The notes under the pieces: generated by a model
Told to the model about the DNA's origin: nothing
Databases searched by the model: none
The model's input: only the letters and a program-made list of their open reading frames with translations
Source: a virus
DNA length: 64,000 nucleotides
Virus record (IMG/VR): IMGVR_UViG_3300010160_000037
Span: 1 to 64,000 of that record
Reading direction: 5' to 3' (one strand)
Part shown: piece by piece, positions 43,401 through 53,400 of the stretch
How the letters are laid out: every line of letters starts with the position of its first letter
Position numbering within the stretch: position 1 is the first letter of the stretch
Position numbers and translations under genes: made by a program

Positions 43401-44359
43401 ACATCAATTCCGCAACTATTGACATGGGCGGATTGACATTAACATCTATCAACAGCGTATTACAACTTCCTGCAACCAACGTCTACGGTACCCAAACAAG
43501 CACAAGCACTATCACAGGTGCGCTGACTCTGCAAGGCGGACTGGGACTCACAGGTGATATATTTGCCGCTAAATCGATCAACGGTGCAAACATTACATCA
43601 ACTGGAACTATATATCGTTCAGGAAATGTAACTAGAAGCGCATGGGGTAATAATGGTGTTGCATTAGACATTGCGCAGGCAACATTTACTGACAATAGCA
43701 GTAACGGTACTGTTGCCCAAACTAATGTTACGCATTTCCACACTCCTACAATTAGTGCTACTGGCGGAACAGTAAGCTATACTAATGCGGCCACGGTCTA
43801 TATTGGAAATGCACCGATAGCAGGTAATGGCAGTACAACAATTAACAATGCATGGGCATTGCAGATCAACAGCGGCAAGACCAAGCTAAATGACAGTTCA
43901 GCGGCTAACAGCACACAAAGCGGTGCGCTACAGGTTGTAGGCGGTGTTGGTATTGGTGGCGATCTGTATGTCCAAAATACGCTAAACGTCATTGGTAATA
44001 CTGCAAATATTGGTAACAGTGAAATATTCACATTTACAAGCCCTGCGCTGTCAACAAGTAATAAGATTAATCTTGATACTTTTGCAGTCGAAAGCTATCA
44101 ATCTGCCAAATATTTCATACAGGTTGTTGATAATACTGCGCTTGGACAGCCCAATAAGATGTATGTTACTGAGCTGATTGTATACCATGATAGTATAGGT
44201 GGAGTTTACATATCAGAATACGGCATGGCCAGCAACTTTGGTGATTTAGGAACATTTGATGCTGTGATAAGCGGGCTAAGTGTTCAGCTAACATGGCAAC
44301 CAAACTACGTTCCTGTGTCAATGGTCGTTAAAGTACATAGAACCACACTCAGTAGATAA
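37466..44359 (+). CDS. giant repeat-built tail fibre (2297 residues)
   Basis: A long fibre made largely of the module (S/T)xSTSTTTGALxVxGGVGIGGNL followed by LGGQLIF, with five near-tandem copies at about residues 435-670. Each is a short strand-turn unit of the kind that trimerises into a beta-helical shaft. Near the N-terminus (about 105-300) is a domain with YDGYHVDYLDRILVRAQTDA, then ARDNGIYYVYTST. Two copies of the module DPVID(I/V)GT...LLVNDG(Y/F)DRG occur near 735 and 1425. NTGVL/NVGV strand repeats lie near 1265-1350 and 1665-1800. The C-terminus (about 2185-2297; YQSAKYFIQVVDN, TELIVYHDS) is a frequent terminal fibre domain in aquatic T4-like phages. There is no S74 chaperone. Gene order suggests one part of a composite long fibre. 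Confidence 0.85.
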   Translation: MPSLLSGRVKLISPGTNYTVINNYISLGQAQAGLGASPTTNTGYTLVIGPNGQATYTNTLGQIAFSTGTITSQAPTGDLTLNPSGTGTITLNGPVNIPQGIQGSGFKTEAKRATTGNILLNESTSTVTYDGYHVDYLDRILVRAQTDARDNGIYYVYTSTFATNVVTTQINYTQNSFTATTYNIGDANSLVAGSTLTSLFVGNNTTIVQILDSSTFLMSNPGLGTITGAVSTASSKGLTNSVVLSRSTDAVNTNGLKHIVVPIVGGTYEGRLFFTSFLATQVVGVDPINWYEIVDSTSYQTVYSKYLENVTVGQYLPNAGQFTLFTATNTATFANPTDSTATTNGAVVVTGGVGIQKSLFVGGATNIQGSLNVNSQANISPADATVFIQPTGLGTVTINPSTKGTINNMDVGNSIPKNGTFVNLTANNQLLVTSTSESTSTTTGAVQVAGGVGIGGNLVLGGQLIFSGLADEFVVNNFRAKGQVLFTTSTNSTSTTTGGLVVSGGVGIGQDLVLGGKLIFQGSGTNLSLSTLSVTSSSQSTSTTTGALTVVGGVGVGGNLTLGGQLIFSGAAGDLKVATLAVTSTTNSTSTTTGAFTVTGGVGIGQDLVLGGSLIFTNASGTIRAEQIHILGTQTSVSTETGALVVDGGVGVAKDVVVGGNLDLGGQLTFNKSFTATFVALHITSTASDVATFSNNAIYVEGGQAVKKDLSVYGNTVLYGNLTVAGTQTIVDSQNTYIIDPVIDIGTGIDNTPLLVNDGYDRGMLLHYSTGNGPQFDNHAFVGRDVTTGFLTYKVNVYPGGYETFPAQFANTGSFGTAQFGGLRLSGGAVALSTNTGDLQVLGGIGVTGGSYFGGTLTLGSPLANTTQTINHALVVSSGGIGVAGASFFAGQVKFSNAQASTDPSSGAVVLSGGLGVGGSIFTAGPMRIRNSTESVSTGTGALVVSGGAGFNGDIYAHNIYTDAGLTQLANFNGGRISDPLLIDNTTSAYSTMTGALQVRGGVGISGALWVGGTANVSNLFVNGAAVLTTSSPTGFNGGTIIYPLQIGYSTSTLNTAGLTVNSDVNSVSTDSGAIVTIGGVGIAQDLHVGGTIYREGDITTANWGQTGIAVNLASAVYTDNQASGSFTNTNNVYVGQPIINSRYGSAYAQANTIYIEDAPKVKTTATTSIADSYAVWVNNGKVHINSTASSATNYLNNALSVAGGIGIAGAIQASGPLNAPQVFDNGNRVVTFVDIIDGPGISSSPDKSGGSTATITINNTGVLTANAGTGIVVDRATGDVTISNVGVTKIETGPGISASTSTGTVSLVNTGVLSLTAGTDTAVSFTTGNITVYSTATLASVTSRGATTTSTIRLTNTQTGLVVGGDAIFSGTVAVTGTLNIGGASISGGNATFTSLQAGDTLITGQLTVSGTSTFINSQQLTVVDPVIDVGTNINNVPLLVNDGFDRGVLIHYNTTLSNNIAYDAHAFLGRDNVSGKLTYRTNIWPGGVTDVPNPFNSTGTLGYAVFAGLNLEGGIASTSPTSGDLQVVGGIGVGGASYIAGQARFGSQLNANATATGAVIVDGGQSITKDLYIGGNVIVRGYVLTTATAYNGGEVFNPVIVTNGTSATSTLTGALIVHDGGAGIGGDVWIGGALNAKSVLVDGRAITTDIHLVTGPGLVGDVTTSSGGVTITMTNTGILNLDAGPGISLANTGTSGITTITNTGVVSIAINGLGLKASTSTGSVVLTNIGVTAATAGAGISVNQTTGSIIITNVGVQSIGTIGGGITVTTSTGSVFLLNSGVTSLTAGTDTNVTAISGDITIWDISTLQSVTGRGNITTRDIIIDSTTPTSNTASGALAVTGGVAVGQNLYAGGQIYALGGYLGLNPPAIFVNNTNVTVTDNVNEHKVSVAINGTTTTTFDIVGEHILSTTNSTSTTTGALIVDGGIGLAKNIYVGGSATVANTLTVLSTSTMGSILPLAGGYYNLGSPTQRWGTLYINSATIDMGGLTLTSINSVLQLPATNVYGTQTSTSTITGALTLQGGLGLTGDIFAAKSINGANITSTGTIYRSGNVTRSAWGNNGVALDIAQATFTDNSSNGTVAQTNVTHFHTPTISATGGTVSYTNAATVYIGNAPIAGNGSTTINNAWALQINSGKTKLNDSSAANSTQSGALQVVGGVGIGGDLYVQNTLNVIGNTANIGNSEIFTFTSPALSTSNKINLDTFAVESYQSAKYFIQVVDNTALGQPNKMYVTELIVYHDSIGGVYISEYGMASNFGDLGTFDAVISGLSVQLTWQPNYVPVSMVVKVHRTTLSR
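38760..39475 (+). repeat. five near-tandem fibre repeats
   Basis: The nucleotide sequence encoding TSTTTGA(L/V)xVxGGVGIG followed by LVLGGQLIF recurs at about 38777, 38945, 39083, 39230 and 39378, a period of about 135-170 nt. The copies are diverged at synonymous sites, but the segments for GGTGTTGGTATTGG-like sequence are almost identical and could recombine. Confidence 0.75.
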
Positions 44360-44366
44360 AACCTGT

Positions 44367-44430
44367 AGTTTCTCTCTCTTTGGTAAATAGTCGTATAAGC
44401 AAATTTTTGCCAGACGTGGAGAGGGAAACT
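44367..44430 (+). promoter_or_regulatory. possible ribosome-site sequestering hairpin around a late promoter
   Basis: AGTTTCTCTCTC (44367-44378) can pair over 12 positions (one G-U) with GAGAGGGAAACT (44419-44430), which contains the ribosome site of the gene at 44432. The late octamer GGTAAATA (44382-44389) lies between the two arms. A transcript starting at the octamer lacks the first arm and leaves the ribosome site free; read-through mRNA from upstream could fold and block it. Confidence 0.5.
44382..44389 (+). promoter_or_regulatory. late promoter octamer for the 4531-codon gene
   Basis: GGTAAATA followed by GTCGTA, 42 nt before the ATG at 44432. The ribosome site is GTGGAGAGGG. Confidence 0.55.
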
Positions 44431-44431
44431 A

Positions 44432-47400
44432 ATGGCTACTAATGACGATTTCATAGTCAAAAATGGTCTTGTGGTTCGTGCCGCAAGCTCAGAATATCAA
44501 TCAACAAGCACCCAAACTGGTGCAATCGTAACGCCCGGCGGATTAGGCATTGGCCAAAATGCGACCATCGGCGGACAACTAAATGTATTAAGTACTTCAA
44601 GTTTTGCAAGTCAATTGCAAGTCAGCAGTATAACAAAAATACTCTCTACAGCAGTAAACACAGCAACAGTTACTCCAGACGGTAATGCCTTACAGGTCAC
44701 TGGTGGCATTTACGCACAGAATATCAATATCGGCGGCATTGGTTTAATCAAGGGCTCGCAGATCCTAACTCAAGCAGATGGTTTCAAAGGCGGTATCATT
44801 ACCGATCCTTTAACGATCAACACAAATACTCAATCAACCAGCACATATTCAGGAGCATTAACAAGCCCTGGCGGTATTGGTATCGGCGGCAACTTAAACG
44901 TTGGCGGGTATGCACAAATTACAGGAACAACATACCTGTTTGGCGATGCTTACGGTAATGGACAACATCTATTAACAAATCTAGTAGCAAGCCCCGGTCC
45001 TGGCATAGCTTCAAAAGTAACCTTTAACGGTTATACTGCAACAATTATTACAACCAACACTGGTGTAATATCTGTAACAGGCGGCACAGGTATCAGTGTA
45101 GATAGTCCCAACGGTAACGTTACAGTTAGCAACGTTGGTGTTACATATATTCAAGCTGGTACAGATATCACTGTTGATTTCAACACCGGTACCGTTACAA
45201 TCAATGACGGTAGCACACTACAATCGTTATTATTACGCGGTAATTCAACTGACCAAACCATTAATATTAATAACGGTGCTATCAGTAATGATCCTACACT
45301 AAACAACGCATTAAATGTATTAGGTAGTATCGGAGCCACACAATTAACAGTGGCAAACACCAGTTATATTGGTGGCGCGATTGTTGTTACTACCAGCAAC
45401 ATTAACAGATACGTTGGTGGTATTATTACCAATACTCTACGTGTTCAAAATACAACAAGCTCAATAAGCACAACAACAGGTGCTCTAGTTGTTGATGGTG
45501 GTGTAGGTGTTGGCGAAAACGTAAACATCGGTGGTAGTCTTTTTGTTCAAGGCGGAATAACTGTATTAGGTAGCTACACTACAGTTACAATTAACTCAAC
45601 TAATACGGTATTCATCGATCCTGTTATCGATCTAGGATCAGGATATGACAATAGAGCGTTAGCGATCAATGACGGTTTAGATAGAGGTCTTCTACTACAT
45701 TATAACACCGGGTCAAATACTACGTTTGACAATCATGCTTTCTTGGGTCGTCAAGCAAGTACTGGTGCTCTAGTTTACTTAACAGACGTAGCACCCGGCG
45801 GTAGCACACAAGATGTTCCTAATCCTTTTGTGGGCGAATGGGGAACATTTAAAACTGGCCAACTTGTCTTAACAAGTCCGACTGCCAGTACCAGTACTAC
45901 TACTGGTGCGTTAACTGCGGTTGGTGGTATTGCTACTCGAGGCAATTTAAATGCCCAAGCAGTATATGATGCTGGCAATCGAGTAGTTACCAACGTAAAT
46001 CTTACATCTACTCTAATATCATTAAACGACCCTGGATCTGGTATCGCAGTTGTATCAACAGTAGTGACAGGTTCGTATGTAACAGTAAACCTGACCAACA
46101 CAGGTATCGTTGGTTTGTTACCTGGTGCAGGTATTGGTATTGCAGGAGCAGGTGGCTTTACAGCAACCAACGGTATGATGGTTGGCGTTCCAAATATCTA
46201 CAATAGAGGTGTACTAACAGTTAGCGTAACAGGTGACCTAAACGTTACATGGAACGGTCAATCATATTACACCGGTGATATTGTTCTAAGCAATTTATCT
46301 ACATTACAAACTGTAACAGATCGCGGTAATACTACAACCAATCAAGTAGTAATTTTAAATCAAACAACCAGCACAACACTTACCGCAACAAATGCGCTAC
46401 AAGTGCTAGGCGGCATCAGTGCCAAGACACTATTAATTACAGATTCTGGTTATATCAACGGCGCACAGATTGTTACATCATCAACGATTAACAGCTTCTC
46501 CGGCGGTACGATTAACAATTCATTGTTTATCGCAAGTACAGAAACATCAACCGGATCCACTACTGGTGCATTGCGAGTGTCGGGTGGTGTTGGCTTTGCA
46601 ACTACATTAAATGTTGGAGGATTAGGTTCTTTCCTTAATACCGGAACAGCATTGTCTGTTACAGGCGATGCACGATTCAGTAGCACAATTTATGTTAACA
46701 CAGTTTCTGCACTGACACTGGGATTAGATCTAGTAAGTATAGGAACGGGCACAGTTAACGCCAACGGAGTTGATTTATTAAGTCATCCAACTAACGTAAA
46801 ATACGTAAGTGCGACCAGCGGTAAAAATACTAACGATGGATTCCGTCTAAATAGCGCATACGCTACTCTTGCCTATGCATTGACTCAGGCCACTACTGGC
46901 ACGACAGTTTATCTTGCGGCTGGCACCTACACTGAAGTATTTCCTTTAACTATACCAGCAGGCGTTACTGTGCAGGGCGCCGGCATCCGTTCAACTATCG
47001 TTCAACCAACGTCTGGCTCAAATACCAACAATGGTTTCCTACTAAACGGCGAAGTATTAGTCAGCGACTTAACGATTGCCAATTTCTATAAACCAGGTTC
47101 GGGATTTGCATTTACATCAGGCGCGAAGATCACTACAAAGTCTCCTTACATACAACGTGTAAGTGTTATTACAAAAGGCTCAGTGACCAGTGCAAGTGAT
47201 CCGTTTGGATTCAACCAAACTGATGCTGGTAACGGTGCAAAACTAGATGCAAGTTTATTAGATGCTACCAGCTTGGAACCAGCGGTGTTGTTTAACGAAG
47301 CAACGTTTATCGTTCCAAATGCGGTTGGTATATACATGACCAACGGTGCTCGTGCAGAATTACTAAACGGCTTTACATATTTTGCCAGCAAGTCAATTCA

Positions 47401-50400
47401 GGCCGAAGCAGGCGCAACAGGTTTTGCAGGTACAGGTAAGACAAGATTAAAACTTTCTGGCATAACAGGCTCATTTGGTGCTGGTGACATAATCACCTAT
47501 AAAGATCCAAGCGGCAATACAAAAGCACAAGGTACTATTGCCAGCACTGACGGAACATACGTTTATCTAACAGGTCCAGTTTGGGGCTTTGAAACAATCA
47601 CAGATCGCGCTGCCAAGACAGTTACTGCCTATGGCAATGCTAAACAAAGTACAGTTCAAAAGAAATTTGGAACCAGCTCTTATGTAGGTGACGGTTCAGG
47701 CGACTATCTAGAAGTACTAAGCGATAGTGATTTCCAATTTGGTAGCCTAGGTAGCTATACCGTAGAGGCATGGATTTATCTAAACAGTCTAGGAAAGGCT
47801 CAACGGATTTTTTACAAAGGTACAAATTTAGGTACAAGTATTAGATTTAGTGTAACTTCAGGTAACGTGTTATATGCCTTTCATGCTGGCGCAAGTATCA
47901 CTGGTATTACTGCCTTAACTACGGGTGTATGGTACCATGTTGCTTTTGTTAGAAATGCAGCCTTGGGAACATTTAGAATATATCTAAACGGTACACTTGA
48001 CGCCTACACAACCGGAGTAACCGGAAATGTAAACAATACTGATCCGGTAAGTATCGGCGGTATTGTGGCAACCGCGGGAGAGAGTCTCGACGGTTATATT
48101 GACGATTTTAGAATCAGCAATGTTGCAAGATATACTGCCGGAACATATACGGTTCCGACTTCTGCACAAACATCAGATGTTGCAACACTATTAATGTTGA
48201 ACTTCAATGGTGGAAATCTGTCAACTGCGTTTGTTGATTCTGCTAATGGCACACAAAATATTATATCAAATGCGGCCGCAAGTGCGACACGTATTACGTT
48301 AGCTGATTATCATCAGTTTGGCGCAGAACTACGCTGTATTGGATCTGCATCAGTTTACGGTACACAAGGTGTTGTTGCTAACGGTACTGGTACAGACTTA
48401 AAATTAATTGCCTACAATATGAGTCATATTGGCTCAGGCAAAGATTTTTCAAATGACGATAGCCTTGCTGTCCAAGCAAACGAAGTTATTCAAACTAACG
48501 GCGGTCTTGTATACTTCCAAACTGTTGACCAAGGCGGCAACTTCCGTGTTGGCACCAGCTTCTTAATAAATGAACAAACAGGTAATGTAAGTTTTGGTAA
48601 TGCTAACGTTAATCTGTCTAGCTTAAATCAATTACAGATCACTGATGGAAGCAATTATGCAACTATTCTTCCAACAAGTATCAGTGTTGGTAATTTAAGT
48701 ATTTCTGGAAATAGCCTATCAGCGTTAAGCGGTGGAATTTCTATTACTCCGTCAGGTGGCATTGTTTCGATTAACAGTAGCGCAACCATTGGCGGCGGCC
48801 TAACAATTAGCGGATCATTTGCTGTTCCTGCATTAACTGACTCAACAAGCACAAATACAGGTGCTCTAACAGTTGGTGGTGGCCTGGGTGTTGGACTACA
48901 AGTTCAAGCTGGTAGTACAATTACAACATACAGCGCGGCTGGATCAACAAGTTCTATACTAAACAATGCGGTAACTGTTCCTAACGGTGGTATTGGTGCA
49001 AATACACTATACCTAACAGGTAAAGGTTATTCAGCAGGTAACGAGATTGTTACAACTGCTACTATTGGATCAAGCCTAGGTGGATTTGTTCCAAATGCAC
49101 TACGTATTACAAGCCTTGCACAGAGCACAAGTACAAACACCGGCGCCTTAGTTGTTGATGGTGGTGTTGGTATTGGCGGCAACTTAACGATAGGTGGCTC
49201 CTTAAATCTACTAGGCGGTGGTAGTGTTTTAACAAACGTTACAGCTACAACTGATGCATATATTGGTGCAAGCGTAACTAAAACTGGTACTACTGCAACA
49301 ATTAATATTGTTAACCTAGGTGTTCAAACAGTATCGGCTGGGTCAGGAATTTTTGTATCTGCTAATACAGGTACAGTGACAATCAGTAATACAGATACTC
49401 TAGATACGGTACTTGCTCGTGGAAGTTCAACGGCTCAAGCAATTACAATGACTGATGTTGAGTACAGCACATCAACAATCGCAGGCAATGCGTTAGCAGT
49501 CACTGGCGGTGTTGGCGCACGTTCTTTATACCTAAGTACAGAAGGTTGGATAGCAGGTGCACAGATTGTTACTTCAAGCACAATTGGTTCATTTGTTGGT
49601 GGACAGGCAGTTACAAGTCCGTTGCAAATTACCAGCACAGCTACCTATGCACTAAACATTCAAAACGGCGGCGCCTATATCGGCGGTACTGTTGTAATTG
49701 GCGGTAGCCTACAAGTTGCAGGAACTGTTACAAGTATCAACAGTACCAGCGTTGATATTGGTAACAAGTTAATTTTCTTAAGCACCTTAACAGGTAGTGC
49801 TATACAGTCAGCAGAGTCTGGTATCGTTGTTGGTAAAGATGATGGCATTGAAAATGATCGTTGGGCAAGTTTATTATTTGATGGCGGAGCAGGCGCCGCA
49901 GGAAATTGGGTCAGCAAGGGCGGATTAAATCCATTTGCAGACAGCACATATGGAATTGGTACTGTTGCACTACAATGGAACAGCGCATATATTAAAAATA
50001 TAAATGCAAGTTCTGTAATAACAACAAGCTCAGTATACAACACAGGAACTATCGGCGGCAACGCATTACAAGTTACTGGCGGAATTGGCGCCAGAAGCAT
50101 TTACTTAACTGACAAGAGTTACATCGGCGTTAATGAAATTATTACCACTGGTAACTTGGCAAACTTTGCAGGTACATATGATGGTCAAACACCACTACAC
50201 TATCCTGTACAGATCGTAAACACAAGTACTTCGACATCTGTAAATTCTGGGGCGCTACAAGTATCAGGTGGCGCAGGAATCGTAGGGGACTTATATGTAG
50301 GCGGTTCGGCTCGTGTTGCCAACAGATTATATGTAACTAACACAGCAACTATTGGTTCTGGGGTATTATCTACAACTCCAACTAATGGTAGCCTAGTAGT

Positions 50401-53400
50401 TACTGGCGGTATCGGTGTACAAGGCAACATGATCGTCAATGGTACTATACAAAGTTATAGTGACATTACTGCTTCAAATTATTACTCAAGCGGCGGCGAA
50501 ATTAGATTGCTTGCGCCATTCAATCAAATAACTGCATTAAATGGTCCGTTAGAAATAGCATCTACAGGATTAATAGATATTGTTAGTTTTAATAATATTA
50601 AATTAAGCCCGATAGCATTAGTAACTGTTGATAGTGCATTAACTGTTACTGGTGTTTCAAACTTTGATGGTCAGGCAGTTTACAGATATAATCAGTTAAC
50701 AATATCAACAATAACTGGTGCTATCGTTGCAGTTGGTGGTATTGCTACAGGCGACAGCGTCTATGCTGGTAATAATATTACTGCCAACAACATTATTTCT
50801 TCAACTGCGGTTGCAATTAGTTCAAGCACTATTGCAGGCAATGCGATCACCGCCCCAGATGGCGGACTTGGAGCAAGAAGCCTATATCTAACAGACCAAG
50901 GTTATATCAATGGTGCATTGATTGTTACAACAGCAACACTAAATCAATACACTGGCGGCCAGATTGGTAACACACTAAACTTATCTAATACTACAAACTC
51001 ACTGAGCACAAACACAGGTGCGCTAACAGTAGCAGGTGGTGTTGGTATTGGCAAAGATGTTGTAGTCGGTGGATCAGTATACTTGAGTGGCGACTTATAT
51101 GTTAACGGCGCTCAAACTATAGTCAACTCAAGCAGTATCCAAACAGGCGATAAAATTATATATGTTAGCACCAGCGCACCATCGGCTATATTGGCCAGTG
51201 GTTCTGGTATCGCTGTCGGTAAGCCAGGAACAGTACGAGCAAGTTTATTATTTGATGGCGTAAGCAGTTGGAGCTCAAACGCAGGTATTAATCCAAGTGG
51301 ACTAGGCATTGGACTAGGTACAGGATCAAATGCATGGAGTTATGGTTTCTTCAACACTATTAAAGTGCTTGGCAATACTTCATCAACAAATACATTAACC
51401 GGTAGCTTACAAGTTACTGGCGGCATTAGTGCAAGTGAAAACTTATACCTAGGTACAAATCGTACCAGCACATTAACAAATACATACAATGCATTAACAA
51501 CGCTAGGCGGAGCCTACATTGGCGGCCAATTAACTGTTAGTGGACCAGATGCATGGGTCAACGGTAGTCCAATTGTTACAGCAACTGACAGCAAACAAAT
51601 TGCTTTCACTAACACAACTGATGCAACCAACACACAAACAGCGGCATTTACTGTAGCTGGTGGAGTTGGCATTGGTAGCACATTGATTGTTGGCGGCCAG
51701 CAGTATATTACCAGCTTATTAGAATCAACAGTAACCAACACAGACAACGCATTAGTAGTATCTGGCGGTATATATGCCGACATGTTGATGGTTAACCAAA
51801 TTGCAACTGTTAACGGCGGTGTTGTAATTACAACAGCAACTATCAATCAGTTCGCGTTCAACGGTGGAACCATTACCAAACAGATTATCATTAATAGTTC
51901 TACACAGGCAACAAGTACTATTACTGGTGCATTCCAGATTACTAACGGTGGTGCTGGCATCGGTGGCAACGTATACATTGGTGGCGAGTTGCGTGTTCAA
52001 GCTAACTCCTCAACATTCAAAGTAATCAATGCTGGTACAGCTACGATCACAACAGCTACAATTAGCTCAAGCATATTCAACACAGCGACCCAAGCAGGTA
52101 ATGCTTTACAGGTAGTCGGTGGTGGTAGCTTTGGATACTTGCGTGTACAGAACCAAGCATGGGTAGGCGGCTATCCTGTCATTACATCACAGAACATCAA
52201 CAGTTATTCCGGCGGTACAATTAATAACCCGTTGGTTATCAATAACGGTACACAGGCAACATCAACAACAACCGGCGCCCTACAAGTTACTAATGGTGGC
52301 CTGGGCGTAGGCGGCAATATTTGGTCAGGCGGATACTATGAGTTCGTTGATCCGTTTAATATTTCACCTACATATGACGGCTACTTTGGTATTAATGCAA
52401 CATTAGATGCAGTCAACATTGGTTCCGGAGATACTGCGATTCCGTTGGCGTTTATACAAAACAAAAATGAAATAGGCAGAATTACAACTTATAATCCAAA
52501 CGGAAGCGCAATTGGCGCAGTATTAGGTGTTGGTGTAACTGCTCCGCAATACGGTATACATCTATCAGGAAGCTCAGCAGGTACATTTGGTTGGATACAA
52601 AATGCCAACACAATGACTAACCTAGTAAGTCTCAACAACACACTACACAGTTCGTTGTTTGGGGGCGATACTTCTAAGATTGCTATTGCCGCGTTTTCAG
52701 GTGATAACGGTGCAACATTTGAACATTGGATTGCATCTGGTGGTACAAGTGCCGGCAGTCAAGTACCGTTGGTATTTGCGGGCGGAGCATGGGATAACAA
52801 CCTTGGTACAAATACAACAGCTGAGTGGGCAAGATTTACCAGCACTGGTAACTTTGCGGCCAAGAACAATATTATTACAACAGCCGCAGGCTTCAGTACT
52901 GCGACCATTGCCAGTAACGCAATGCAGGTCAGTGGTGGCGGTTGGTTTGGTAACTTAAACGTAACCGGGGCGGCATGGGTAGGCAACAGTAAAGTTGTTA
53001 CAGCGGCCACCATTGGTTCATACTCATTCAACGGTGGTACAATTACTACTGCATTGTATGTAAACACAACTACACAGGCAATAAGCAACTCGAGTGGTGC
53101 TATCCGAACAGCTGGTGGTATATCGGCAGTTGGTAACATCTACGCTGGTACTAACTTCTACGGTAATTTAATCGCTACTAACGTAACAGCAACTACAATC
53201 AACTCAGCAGGAAGCCCATTATCAATTGGCGGTGCTTTAACACTAAGCACAGCGACTGATCAGACAGGCGCAGGCACAGGTGCGTTGGCCGTAACTGGTG
53301 GCGCAAGCATTACCAAGAGCTTGTATGTTGGAAGCAATTTAAGCAGTACATCGACTGTTGGCGGAAATGCTCTGCAAGTTGTGGGTGGTATTGGTGCAAG

